Positions 23,547 to 34,102 of a stretch of 64,000 nucleotides of DNA are shown here, piece by piece. This DNA comes from Deroplatys truncata (lineage: Eukaryota > Arthropoda > Insecta > Mantodea > Mantidae). The position numbers were made by a program, and so were the translations under genes. How positions within the stretch are numbered: position 1 is the first letter of the stretch; each line of letters begins with the position of its first letter. The DNA lies in the NCBI GenBank assembly GCA_030765065.1, contig CM060988.1, positions 178,167,065 through 178,231,064 on the forward strand. Direction: 5' to 3'. Under the pieces are notes generated by a model. The model did no database searches, had not been told where the DNA came from, and saw only the letters and a list, made by a program, of their open reading frames with translations.

Positions 23547-25225
23547 TTTTTTTTTTTCGAGTGGAGGAGAAAATGATTTAATCACTTACCCCAGCCTCGA
23601 TGGGAGTCGAGACTGAGAGTGTGGGACTCACCAATAGTCGGCATACCCACTAAAAACTCCTCCACCGGAATGGAAATAAGGAAGAAGGAAGAAAGAGGAA
23701 TTCTGTGTGATAATGCGGCCGTACCGCTGTTGCACCGGCGTATTCAGGGTAAGGATATATTGGCTGGCCACTAGGGCTTAGCCAGGTGAAGGAGAGGCGC
23801 CAGGACGCAAGCATGACCAAGGCCCTACTTGCGCCCTTGGGAATTCAGGGTGAGAGGTAAAGGAAAGTAAGGAGAGACAGTGTGTTGGCTGGCAAGTTCC
23901 CAGGATGCCGCCGCTGTAGTTGAGTGCGATGCTGTTCAGTAACATCTGGGGTGCCTAACGCGACCTCTGGGAGATGCGTCAGGCCAGTCCTGTGGATCGG
24001 CGTCTTCTTGCTGAAGCTTCCTAAAGAAGCGGAGTTCATCTTTGACGATGTTTCGTATAGTCACGGTGAGAGTGAGCATGTGTCCATGGAATTCCCGTTT
24101 CGACAGGGCGTCCTGAGAATCTGGTTTGGAGTAGTGGTTGGCTGCTGTCTGGAGCTCTCGAAGCCCAGCTATTGAAGCCTGAATGGCTCCAAGTCGCGTG
24201 GGTCGGTCGTCGCTTCCATACTCGGCGTCGTCATCCGGTTCGACGAGATGTTCCTCGATACGTTCCAGCTTACGGTGGGCCGATGCGAGCATCCCGTCGT
24301 CTTGATGTAGTTGCGTGATCTGCCTTGAGAGGGCGCTGGTCGCTCTGGTCGAGGTCCGCTGCTTGGCCTCCACGGCCGCAAGGCGCGTGTAGGTTGCACG
24401 GCGTAACTCAGCCAGGCGAGTGGTGATGTCCTGTAGTGTTGCCTGCATGGCAGACAACGTGTCTTGAAGTTCTGGATGTGTTCCTACATGTTTTGCCCTT
24501 ACACAGGGCGTCGTCGGCGAGGGCTGTTCGGTGGTCGTCCGTAATGTAGTAGTCTCAGTCGGTTGGCTGCTCCGGGGGTACAGGGGGCACTGGGCCTGCC
24601 CTGTGAAGTGCGTATGCCCGGAGCAGGTGGCGCAGAATCGGCGACGTCGGCGAAGGTCGTGGGCGGTGCAGTTCGCTGTGAGGCAAGCTGCCCCGCAGTA
24701 ATGGCACCGAGGTGCAGCGACGCATGCCTCCGCTGTGTGCCCGAAGACACAACAGCGTCGGCAGGGTACCGGGCGTTGGGTCCTGCTGGCCTCGATGCGC
24801 AAGCGCTGCCCCAGCAGAGGCAGGCTTGACCCCAAGGCCGCCTGAACGTCCGAGGCGGAACCCAGGTGGAGGCGAACCAGCGGTGTTGGCCCTCGTTTTG
24901 AGGAAATTCGGGATGCCCGAATTGCCGAGCACCAGTGGTGTCTTGCGGCATCCAGCACGAAGTGTACTGGCAGGTCCCTCGGTACTCCACAGATGACCAC
25001 ACTGTGGCGGCCATCTGCCGGAGGGTGCGTCGGCGGTGTCCTCGGGCTCACCAAGGGTGGTAAGCCGGCGGTAGTCGGTGGCGTCGTGCAGCCCTGGGAA
25101 ACAGAGCCGGAGGCAACAGGTTCCGGCGTTGCAATGCTGCGACCGGGCGAAGCAGCAGCAGAAGCGTGGCTGCGCCCGGTCAGCGGGGTTCTGGGGCTTT
25201 GTTTGCCCTTATATACCTGAGCCTA
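23547..25225 (-). mobile_element. ORF1-only LINE derivative (GC-rich, polyA-tailed)
   Basis: A minus-strand retroposon of about 1.7 kb: an open gag-like ORF1 (25222-23936), about 375 bp of 3' UTR, and a poly(A) of about 12 (T-run at 23548-23560 on the plus strand). No endonuclease or reverse transcriptase lies between ORF1 and the tail, so it is internally deleted, like HAL1-type half-LINEs. The 3' UTR block GGTGAGTCCCACACTC recalls R1/jockey-group LINEs from memory only. The block is far more GC-rich than its surroundings. Confidence 0.75.
23936..25222 (-). CDS. LINE ORF1 (gag-like, three CCHC zinc knuckles)
   Basis: An uninterrupted frame of 428 codons. It is open upstream to a TAG at 25225-25223 with no ATG; the first usable near-cognate start is TTG at 25054. 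Residues are Pro/Ser/Ala-rich at the N-terminus, then an RRM-like stretch (SVVICGVPRDLPVHF). Three knuckles follow: CRRCCVFGHTAEAC (perfect C-x2-C-x4-H-x4-C), CHYCGAACLTANCTAH and CATCSGHTHFTGQAQC. The C-terminal half is helical and acidic/basic (LAAVEAKQRTSTRATSALSR, LERIEEHLVEPDDDAEYGSD). ORF1 proteins of the R1/jockey/I groups bind element RNA. The lack of stops over 1.29 kb suggests a fairly recent copy, but ORF2 is absent, so movement would need help in trans. Confidence 0.75.
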   Translation of the reverse strand, partial: AQVYKGKQSPRTPLTGRSHASAAASPGRSIATPEPVASGSVSQGCTTPPTTAGLPPLVSPRTPPTHPPADGRHSVVICGVPRDLPVHFVLDAARHHWCSAIRASRISSKRGPTPLVRLHLGSASDVQAALGSSLPLLGQRLRIEASRTQRPVPCRRCCVFGHTAEACVAAPRCHYCGAACLTANCTAHDLRRRRRFCATCSGHTHFTGQAQCPLYPRSSQPTETTTLRTTTEQPSPTTPCVRAKHVGTHPELQDTLSAMQATLQDITTRLAELRRATYTRLAAVEAKQRTSTRATSALSRQITQLHQDDGMLASAHRKLERIEEHLVEPDDDAEYGSDDRPTRLGAIQASIAGLRELQTAANHYSKPDSQDALSKREFHGHMLTLTVTIRNIVKDELRFFRKLQQEDADPQDWPDASPRGRVRHPRCY

Positions 25226-25229
25226 TTGA

Positions 25230-25569
25230 CGCTCACCTCTGCGTTTCAAAATGTAACGAGGTTTCTAATAGGTCCTCAGACCGCGTTACCTTAACATGCA
25301 TGAGAATATGTTACTCCAAACCCTGGCGCGTTGTGAAGCAGGTTCCATATCTCCGTTTCTTTGTATTTCTCCTGGCCGTTACAGGTTCCCTGCTCTTTGG
25401 CTTGATGAAAGGTATGCTCTACTTAGAATTTTGTTTTTCCTGGAATTTGCTAGCTCGCCCGTTTCTTACAATTTGCTCTGTATAAATTTTAGATGTTGAA
25501 TATCTTAACATGTTTCTTGGTGAATTATATTATTACTGTACAATTCTTATATATGTATGGTATATCCCC
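25230..25569. other. Unassigned segment within the mariner block
   Basis: Lies between the LINE 5' end and the resumption of mariner coding. It ends in a pyrimidine-rich CCCCTTTCAG directly before mariner text, which looks like a splice acceptor but is probably chance. Confidence 0.3.
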
Positions 25570-26460
25570 TTTCAGACTCGATCATTTGAAGAAGGGCGGG
25601 AGACTTTGAAAGACAACCCACGTTCTGGCCGGCCTCGGGAAGCTGTGAACGAAAAAAAAAGTTGAAATAGGAACTTGGTGGTGGAAAATCGACATATTAC
25701 TGTTGAAATGCTAAGTATAGAAGTTGCTATCAGTGTTGGCATTATTGACTGTATACTCCATGAACATTTAAGCTGCGAAACATCTACGCAAAATGAGTTC
25801 CGCATTCTCTAATCAATGAAGAGAAGGGAACTGATAAGCATGTTTCCACCTAATGGCCCTAAACATATGGCAGATGTATGCACTGGTGATGAAAGTTGGT
25901 TTTATTATTATACCACACCAAATAAAGCTCAGAATTGTGTCTGGGTAAATGAGAGTGATCCAACAACAGTCGTTCTTCAACAAGATTTTCGTTCTTAGAA
26001 GCAAATCTTCACGTGTTCTTCAACTATGAAGGACCACTAGTGGTTGATTGCATGCCAGAAGGAATAACAATGAATGGAGACTACTATGCCTCTTATGTTT
26101 TGAATCCTTTATTTGAAGGGCTGAGGCGGCGGCGTCCAAAGACAGGAATTTCAAGGCTGTTGCTTTTGCATGACAATACGTCTCCTCACGGAACAGCGGC
26201 AAAATTGAGGACACTGGAATTCGCTAAAGTCGAGTTGCTCGACCTCCACCCTACAGTCCTGATCTTGCAATGTGTGACTTCTGGCTGTTTCCTCGAGTGA
26301 AATCTTGCATTGCTGTAAAGCTTTTAAATGAGTGCAGGACCTTGCTCAGGCTATAAATTCAGCTCTGTTGACAATACCTCGTAGTGCTTTTGACAAGTGG
26401 TTGCACCGTCTATAACTGTGTGTGGGGAGACATGGAGACTACTTTGAAGGATTGTGAGGG
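25570..26460 (+). pseudogene. mariner transposase, main part, frameshifted
   Basis: Begins TRSFEEGRETLKDNPRSGRPRE, the mariner linker. First catalytic Asp in CTGDESWFYYY (25816-25998 frame), second in LLLHDNTSPHG (26013-26300 frame), third in PPYSPDLAMCDFWLFPRV after a further shift. The spacing is the mariner DD34D pattern. Several stops and shifts make it dead. Its sequence is clearly different from the 2.4-3.7 kb and 35.5 kb mariners. Confidence 0.85.
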
Positions 26461-26532
26461 TAGATTTTTGAATTCCATCCTTAAATTTGACTTTAACATG
26501 ACACTTGCAAAACTTTTTGTATGCCTCTCATA

Positions 26533-26697
26533 TTTTAATCAAAATCGTAAATGCCGTTTTCGAAAAAATAAAAAAATTGAAAAATGTTCCATCTAAAGAG
26601 TAGTTTAGGGTAGAGGCATTTTCTTGAAAATTGTCGTGTCGCATCTTTGGAAGTCACTGAAACTAAATACCAATTTTTGTGTTTTGTGAGGGCGGTA
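26533..26697 (-). repeat. HINE-B, right part of a split copy
   Basis: Resumes at TTTTAATCAAAATCG exactly where the piece ending at 22453 stopped, then runs TTCCATCTAAAGAGTAGT and GTCGCATCTTTGGAAG before breaking off at GTTTTGTG. Confidence 0.75.
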
Positions 26698-27020
26698 ATG
26701 ACCACAGCACTTGTGCGTCCTGAACCACCACTACTTCTGTGATTATATTAAAAAGCACAAACAGTAGCATCGTTTTCGTATTGCCATTATGTTACGGAAT
26801 CCTCTCTTGCTTATAATTCTTCTTAGGTAATTTAATTGAACTCTCATACACGTGCCTGTGGAGTGTGAAAGTGTAAATTACCGACACGTATCAGCATCCA
26901 TGGTATTATGTAAGATTAACTTCGGATTTGGATACCTCAACTTGGTGTTCAAATCAGGATATAAAATATACAGATGCAACCTAATTACTTCTCCCAGGTG
27001 TGAGGGATCAAGAGACAAGA
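26698..27020. other. Unassigned interval
   Basis: Nothing recognised. Confidence 0.4.
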
Positions 27021-27870
27021 AAAAAATCTGATGTGTTACACTCACATGACTTTCTCTACTCTTGTACAAACTATTTTTACAAACGCTTATTCTCTATATA
27101 CTTCATGTTAATCGAGATGTTAATCTTATTGCTAATTTTCTTGTAGATGCAAGGGTAATTGGTAGGCTTTAAGCGATAGTCAAATGTTTTAACACCTGGT
27201 TGCTATGTGGAGTATTCCATTCTCTTTGTATTACCACGACAAAAAAAATGAATAATGAATTTGAGAAAAAGTATAAATATTGAAAAATTTAATGGAATAA
27301 CAAGTAATTCTCGTAAATGGTTCACTCAACAAAAAAAATGTATATGACATAAATTGCGTATTTTAACGCGATCTACAATTTTTGTGTAGTAAACATTTGT
27401 CTATCTCTTATGGTTTACCAGCCATGCAAAAGTCGTTCACAACGAAGAATACTTTTGGAGATATTCCCAGAAAATTCGAGATATACATTTTATTTTTCAT
27501 GAAAGTATCTTAAATATATGATATTTTAATCAAAATCGATAGAGCCATTTTTGAGAAAATTAAAATTTTCGAAAAATGTTCCATGTAAAGGGTAATCTGG
27601 GGTGGAGGATTTTCTTGAAAACCTTCGTGTCGCATCTCTGGAAGATACTGAACCTAAATACCAAGTTTGGTGTTTTTCCGACAGTTCGTTTCTGAGTTAT
27701 GCTGTTCACACACACGCACACACACACACACACACACGGACATGTTTCCAAAAGTGCTTTTTTTGGAGTCAGGGGGTCTGAAAACATATATTTCCGGTGA
27801 AATCTCGGTATCGAATTTTTGGGTGGAATACAATACTTCCCCTACTTACTATACGTAGTAGAGAAAGTAA
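27021..27870 (-). repeat. HINE-A copy, full length
   Basis: Termini AAAAAATCTGATGTG and CGTAGTAGAGAAAGTAA. A long CA core of about 30 bp at 27708-27737. Confidence 0.85.
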
Positions 27871-28130
27871 TATGTTATTTTAATCTAAATCATTAGAACC
27901 ATTTTTACAAACTTTTGGCTGGGAGGGGAATTTCCTAAAAATCTTCTGTCGCATTTTTGTAAGATACTGAAGTTAAGTACCAAGTTTGGTATTTATCGAA
28001 CATTTTATACTATCCACACACACACGAAACTTGTTCTAACAATAGTTCTGCATTTGAATTCAGGGAGCCTCATAAAGCGCAGTGGAATACAATACTTCCC
28101 CTACTTATTAGGCACGTGGTAGAGAGGATA
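27871..28130 (-). repeat. HINE-B fragment, directly behind a HINE-A
   Basis: Begins inside the body at TGTTATTTTAATC and runs through a CACACACACG core to CACGTGGTAGAGAGGATAG. It abuts the previous copy with no spacer, as if the HINE-A had landed in it. Confidence 0.7.
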
Positions 28131-28697
28131 GAATATAAGCTACCAAAAAAATACCGCTTTTGGTTACTTGCCATGACGTTTAAAAAACCACAAGGTCAAC
28201 CTTCAAGTGATGGAAATTTTCAGGGAATATTCATTTATAAAACAAATGCCGCCGCCGGGGCTTGCTTTGTTCGCGGTTATTTTGTATGACGAATGGAAAG
28301 TACAACATAGAATCACGTCCCGAAATGTTTTGATGTACCGCTCCAGGTGGATAACTGTTGCCAACTTTCACAGCACAACCTCCCTGGAGCATTCGTTCAG
28401 CTGCGCAGTTCCCAGGATCGACCTTGGTCATCTCGCATTTCCTATTGCCTCCTGTATTCACAAATGTAAATATTTACTGCTGAGAAATCACTGATTCATC
28501 TGTGCGCCTCTATGTCGTTAAATAATGTTGTAAAGCAGACGTATAAAACTATTGGCCCGTTTAACTTAAGCTGCCAAAAATCGCACCTATAAATTGCTAG
28601 TGATTCGTTAGCTGAAATGTTACTTCACCGTGTTACGTCACCCAAGTGATTTCAGCAATATTCTCTTTAGATGTTATTAAATCCACTACAGTTTAAT
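28131..28697. other. Unassigned interval, GC-richer centre
   Basis: Around 28230-28470 the base composition rises and both strands are open for 76-95 codons (minus: GNRKCEMTKVDPGNCAAER). No domain is recognised. It could be an exon-like remnant or an unknown element. Confidence 0.25.
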
Positions 28698-29352
28698 ACT
28701 TTCTTTTTCACGAACATAGCAGATAGAGAAGGTATTGCATTCTACCCAAAAAAATTATATTGAGATTTTACCATAAATACACGTTTTGAGTCTCCCGAAT
28801 CCAAAATAGCGTTTTTAGAAAAACGCGTGTCTGTGTCTGTGAACAGCATAAGGAGCGACATGAAGATTTTCAAAAAAAAAAATCCCAGTCACAAACTACC
28901 CTGTTTTCGAAACTTTAGATTTTCTAAATAAATGGTTAACGATTTTGATTATATTTACATGACGAAACGTATATCTTGAATTTTCTGAGAATAGCCTATG
29001 AAGTTCTCCTTCCTAAATCGAAAGCAATTTTGTGACGAAAACGACTACACAAAAGCATAGATCTCTTTAAAACACATAATTTACTTCAAATAACCCTTTT
29101 TGTAGCAGAAGCCGTTTCCGAAGTATCCGTTATTAATGTTTTGAATTGGGAATATTTCAGTCATTCTTTTAAAGTCCTGTCGATTTTCAGTTGTTTCTCG
29201 CGATTGCAGAGAAGCCGTATAAAGTTTTAAGGCCAGCATATTGAGTTTAGTTCTTAAATATAAACATAGGAAAATAAACTTTGGTAACAATAATTTGCGT
29301 ACCGACTAATAAGCGAGACAGAATGGAGAAAGTCATGTGAATGTAACACATC
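28698..29352 (+). repeat. HINE-B copy
   Basis: 5' end worn (ATAGCAGATAGAGAAGG), GTGTCTGTGTCTGTGAACAGC core at about 28828. The 3' end GGAGAAAGTCATGTGAATG plus stem-loop ends at 29352, where a minus copy starts. Confidence 0.75.
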
Positions 29353-29713
29353 CGTTATTGCTTTTACATATATTCCATAAAATATCATTTCAAAGCTTAT
29401 TTTTATATCTACTTTATGTTTATCAAGATGAACGTTAGCAGAATGCTGTTATTACACATTTCGTTGAAGGAGGCTGAAGCGATCGTTAGATGCTTAAAAA
29501 GCGGTTCGTTGGCTTTACAATTCCACTCTTTGCAAACATATCAGTAACAAAATAATTGGGAACTGGCTGTTTCGTATTAAAGTATTTGAAATTTCAAGAT
29601 TTTGCAAAATATCTCGGAAATGGTTAATGCTACACAAAATTTTACACACACTGTGTTTTATCGAGATCTACATTTTTTCGAGAACTAGGTTGTTACATTG
29701 CACAAAATTCTAT
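29353..29713 (-). repeat. HINE-B/C fragment facing the previous copy
   Basis: Minus-order blocks (TCGTTGAAGGAGGCTGAAGC, CGAGATCTACATTTTTTCG) end at TCTATC where a HINE-A begins. Together with 28698-29352 it forms an inverted pair. Confidence 0.65.
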
Positions 29714-30527
29714 CAAAAAATCTGATGTGTTACACTCAGATGACTTTCTCTACTCTTGTACAAACTATTTTTGCAAACGGTTATTCTCCATATGCTTCAT
29801 GTTAATCCAGATGTTAATCTTATTGCTAATTTTCTTGTAGATGCAAGGGGAATTGGTAGGTTAGTAGGATAGTCAAATATTTTAAGAGCTGATTGCTATG
29901 TGGAGTATTCCATTCTCTTTGCATTACCAGGACAAAAAAAATTACACCGAATTTGAGAAAAAGTATAAGTATTGGAAAATTTAAGGGAATAACAAGCAAT
30001 ATCTTGAAATTGGTTCACTTAAAAAAAATTATATGATATAAATTGTGTATTTTAACGCGATCTACATTTTTTCTGTAGTAAAATTTTGTGTATCTCTTAT
30101 GGTTTACCAGTTATGAAGAGGACATTTTGGAGATATTCCCAGTAAATTCGAGATATAAATTCATTTACCATAAAAATGTCGTAAACATATGATACCTTAA
30201 TCAAAATTGTTAGAGCCATTTTTCAGAAAATTAAAATTTTCGAAAAATGTTCCATGTAAAGGGTAATCTGGGATGGAAGGATTTTCTTGAAAACCTTCGT
30301 GTCGCATCTCTGTAAGATACTGAACCTAAATACCAAGTTTGGTGTTTATCCGACTGTTCGTTTCTGAGTTATGCTCTTCACAGACACACACGGACATGTT
30401 TCCAAAAATGCTTTTATTGGATTCAGGGGGTCTCAAAACATGTATTTCCGGTGAAATCTCGGTATCGAATTTTTGGGTGGAATACAATACTTCCCCTACT
30501 TACTATACGTAGTAGAGAAAGTAAAAA
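29714..30527 (-). repeat. HINE-A copy, full length
   Basis: AAAAAATCTGATGTG at the left, CGTAGTAGAGAAAGTAAAAA at the right. CA core short. Confidence 0.85.
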
Positions 30528-30869
30528 GGAGCCGCTGACAGTTGATAAAAGTGCCGCTTGAGGGCGAATAAATTAAGATATCGCATACCTGTTACCTTCT
30601 TTTTCGCTCGTTTCTTTTAGAATTAACTATTATTATATGTGCAAACATTTATTTTGTTGCAACAATCAATCTTATCATCTTCAACCCTAACAGAGTATGC
30701 TAGTCATCGTTTAAGTTGTCGGACAATGTTCTCTGTGCTCTGTCACATGGTCGTGAAAATATGACAGTATTTCTGCCGCGAATGGCGGAAGGATACATTA
30801 CAACGGTGCACTGGTCACCTGGGTTTTGTTTTGGTGCGGATCAACCTAAGAGTGAATACAGAGTAGATC
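30528..30869. other. Unassigned interval
   Basis: Nothing recognised. Confidence 0.4.
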
Positions 30870-30937
30870 TAAGAATAACCTTTTGTATACTTTGTAGAAG
30901 AGTGAGTAGAGAAAGTCATGAAAATGTAACACAAGAT
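30870..30937 (+). repeat. HINE 3'-end fragment (C type)
   Basis: AGAATAACCTTTTGTA, GTAGAAGAGTGAGTAGAGAAAG and a partial stem-loop. Closest to the pieces at 59996-60165. Confidence 0.6.
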
Positions 30938-31377
30938 CCCCTATCTACGTGCCTAGAACAATAGGCAGAAATAAATATACAATTTGAAAAGAATAAAACA
31001 CTGAGCAGTACCAGGGCAGTTTTAGAGCTGTCCAGGGCTACCAAAGTAAGAAACATTTAGTGGCAGAGTATATTGGCCTTTTCCCGTGACCCAGTAGAGC
31101 GGTAAATCCGTTGTTGGTGTTCATTAACAGCCTTGGGGGCGCGAGGACTCCCGAGAGAGAGTGTCTGCCTGCCTTGTTTTGGTCCAACACCCGCTCATTA
31201 GCGCCACGAATCTGAGAACGCTGCATCGATCCAAACTTCTCCCCTTTAATGACGACAAAAATTAATTATAATGAATATTCAAAATATTCAGTACAATTGC
31301 AAGCACATTTTTAATGTTACTTTCACTCTGTTTCACTATGTATTATTGCACTCGAGACATAAATTCCATATCCAATC
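30938..31377. other. Unassigned interval
   Basis: Nothing recognised. A GC-richer patch at 31070-31240 has no repeat partner here. Confidence 0.4.
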
Positions 31378-32954
31378 CTAAAAAATATCTGATGTGATAC
31401 ATTCACATGAATTTCTCCACTCCTATTGCTTAATATTGGGGGACACATATTAGTCTTAATACAGCTTATTTTTCTATATACTAAGTTTTAACCAAAATAA
31501 ATCTTTGCAAAAACAGCTACATTACACACTTCGTTATAGATAAAAAGAGAACAGCGATAGTCAAATGTTTAACAACTGGACGCTATATGCTGGCCTTAAA
31601 ATTCCATACTGTTTCCATGACATCGCGAAAAACAACCGAGTATCGACAAAACCTAAGAGAACGACCAAAAAATGTATAATTCGAACTATTGTTAACGGAT
31701 ATCTCAGAAATTGCTAATTTCACAACAAACTTATTTGAAACAAAGATTGTGTTTTGAAGATATCTAGATTTTTTTTACGTAGTACGTTTTTGTCTATCAC
31801 TTATACAAGCTTATACAAGATTCCTTACGAATGAAGAAGACTTCACAGGATATTTCCAGGAGATTCAAGATATACGTTTTATTTGCGATATAAATATCTT
31901 TAATATACGGTATGTTAATCAAAATCATTACAGACATTTCTTAGAAAATAAAATATTTCGAAAATTTTTCCATGTAAAGAGTAGTTATCGATGGGAGGAT
32001 TTTCTTAAAAACCTTCATGTCCCATCTTTGGAAGGTACTGAGCTTAAATACCCAGTTAGGAATTTAACCTCAACATTCGACATCGGATTTCACCGGAAAT
32101 ACATGTTTTGAGGCCTCCTGAATCCAAAACACATTTTTAGAAAAGGTTCAGCATGTGTTTGTGTGCATGTGAATGCATAACTCAAAAACGAAAAGTCGAT
32201 AAATACCAAAGTTGGTATTTAGGTTCAGTATCTTTCAGAGATGCAACACGAAGATTTGCAAGAAAATCTCCCCACCCCAGGTTGTTTTTTACATGGGACT
32301 TCTTTCGACATTTTTTCCTCAAAAATGACTATAAAGACTTTGATTAAAATAGCATATGTTTAAGATACCTTCATGGCAAATGAAATGTATATCTTGAATT
32401 CTTTGGGAATGTCCCCTCTTCATTGTGAATCAATTTTGCATAAATGGTAAACCGTAAGCGATAAACAAAATGTTAATACACTAAAAATGTAGATCTTGTT
32501 AAAATACACAATTTATGTCCTATACATTTTTTGACACGTGAGACATTTCCTAGATATTCCTTGTTATTTGTTTAAATTTTGCAATACTTATAGTTATTCT
32601 CACAACCAGCTCTTAAAATATTTGACTATATCTTAAAGCCTAGCAATTCCCCTTGCACCTACAAGAAAATTAACAATAAGATTAACATCTCGATTAACAT
32701 GAAGCATATGGAGAATAAGCGTTTGTAAAAATAGTTTGTACAAGAGTAGAGAAAGTCATGTGAGTGTAACGCATCAGATTTTTTAGTTATACTGTTTACA
32801 GACACACACACACACACGGACTGTTTCCAAGATGCTTTATTTGGATTTAGAGGTCCTCAAAACATGCATTTCCGGTGAAATATCGGAATATAATTTTTGT
32901 GTGGAATGTAATACCATCTCTACCTACTATATACGTGGTAGAGAAAGTAAAAAA
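31378..32954 (-). repeat. HINE-B copy split by a HINE-A insertion
   Basis: Pieces 31378-32080 and 32785-32954. The left terminus GATGTGATACATTCACATG keeps a perfect 5-bp stem (ATGTG/CACAT) with a loop different from HINE-A. The copy breaks in the TTCG...TTTTGAGTTATG region and resumes at AGTTATACTG, then CA core and ACGTGGTAGAGAAAGTAAAAAA. Confidence 0.75.
32081..32784 (+). repeat. HINE-A copy inserted in a HINE-B, 5'-truncated
   Basis: Starts at CATCGGATTTCACCGG, lacking the first ~60 bp, and ends with a full subterminal repeat, stem-loop and T-run at 32784. It lies in the opposite orientation to its host, so the locus is an interrupted palindrome. Confidence 0.75.
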
Positions 32955-32961
32955 TGAAAAC

Positions 32962-33134
32962 TTTAAGTTACACTCAAATCTACTATTTTTTTTCTACTAT
33001 ATGAGATAAACGTTCAATTCACAATTTCACATTTCGTTATAGGATACTGTGGATAAAGCAATGGTCAGATTTTTAAGGTACATGTCGCTATTTGATGGAA
33101 CTTCCATGCTCTTTGCATGACCACGAGAAAAAAA
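32962..33134 (-). repeat. Old HINE fragment (C type)
   Basis: GTTACACTCAAATC, TTCGTTATAGGATAC, GCATGACCACGAGAAAAAAA. A near repeat of the left end of the next copy. Confidence 0.55.
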
Positions 33135-33176
33135 GAAGAAAAAAAGGAGATTAGTGACTTACCTCTTTAGAACGTC

Positions 33177-33812
33177 TAATACATTACATTCACATGACTT
33201 TCTCTTCCCATTCTTAAACAGTTATTAAAAATGATTATCCTAACATTTGCAGAAATGGTTTTACTGCGTTTCTCCTTATAGGTACAACGGGATTAGGTGA
33301 AGCGATAGTCAGATTTTCAAAAAATGAGTGGCTGTTTGAAATTCAGTTCTATTTGCATGACCACGAGAAAAAAAAAATAGAATAGCAATTTTCGTCTTGA
33401 GAAAAGTATAATTATTTGAAAATTTAAACAAACAAGGAAGAATAGCTCGGAAATGTTTAACGCCACAAAAAATTTATTTAGCATAAATTATGCACTCCAA
33501 CGAGATCTTCATATTTTCTGTAATAAGATTTTGTTTCTCTTTTAGGGTTTACCAGTTATACAAAACTCACTGGGAATAAAGAGAAGTTTACAGATTATTC
33601 CCAGAAAACTGAAGATACCTACACATTTTAGTTATGGAGATATCTTAATCATAGAACACTTAATCAAAAATTGTTATAAACGTATGGGAAAATTTAAAGT
33701 TACAACAGGTTTTACATGTAAAGATAATTTGGGTTGGGGGAGTTATCTTGAAAGTCTTGTGTGGCATTCTTGGAAAATATTAGAAATAAATACCAAGTTT
33801 GGTAATGAACTG
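33177..33812 (-). repeat. Old HINE copy (C type), 5' side missing
   Basis: Left end CATTACATTCACATGACTTTC. GCATGACCACGAG defines subtype C. The body runs to TACCAAGTTTGGTAATGA and stops. Confidence 0.6.
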
Positions 33813-34003
33813 AAGTGAGTCGTTACGTATTAATTCACGTCACAGTGGCACCTGGTATTAACTGAGAAGCGCTTTGGAGTGACGTGTTTCATCTTCAGCT
33901 CTGGCCGACTGAAGTCTCATTCACTCCCCTGACCCCCAAGAAGTAATTCAGTAATAATTCTTCTGCCCTTTGCTGGGAAAAATTTGGAATTTAACTGACT
34001 TGC

Positions 34004-34102
34004 TGTTGAGAGAGAGAGAGACACACACACACACGCACGCACGCACGCACGCGCACACACACACACACACACGAACGTTTTTATAAAAATGTGTTGTTTT
34101 TT
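34004..34102. repeat. Compound microsatellite at a HINE core
   Basis: (GA)6, (AC)7, (GCAC)4-5 and (CA)10 at 34009-34072, then ACGTTTTTATAAAAATG, which corresponds to the HINE block after its CA core. It is an expanded core of a minus-oriented copy whose flanks are mostly lost. Confidence 0.75.

Larger units (their letters stand above)
22454..26532 (+). mobile_element. mariner interrupted by a Tc1-like element and a LINE
   Basis: A 4.08-kb block starts TACGAGGGTTATTCAAAAGG and ends ACTTTTTGTATGCCTCTCATA. These are decayed mariner inverted ends (about 17 of 24 positions agree) at TA sites inside one HINE. N-terminal transposase similarity lies at 22650-22760 and the remainder at 25570-26460. 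Between them lie a Tc1-like remnant (22856-23289), an ORF1 LINE (23547-25225) and about 0.6 kb of unassigned DNA. Confidence 0.7.

Noticed and set aside
24499-25220. Several other GC-rich ORFs on both strands over the LINE
   Set aside because: Overlapping shadows of ORF1; only the 25222-23936 frame has zinc knuckles.
25078-25485. A 135-codon plus ORF with a hydrophobic stretch resembling a membrane segment
   Set aside because: It starts on the antisense strand of the LINE ORF1 and ends in unassigned DNA; no family resemblance.
25555-25600. A splice acceptor (CCCCTTTCAG) before mariner coding, suggesting an intron-containing or domesticated transposase
   Set aside because: mariners are intronless, the downstream frame has many stops, and no matching donor is evident.
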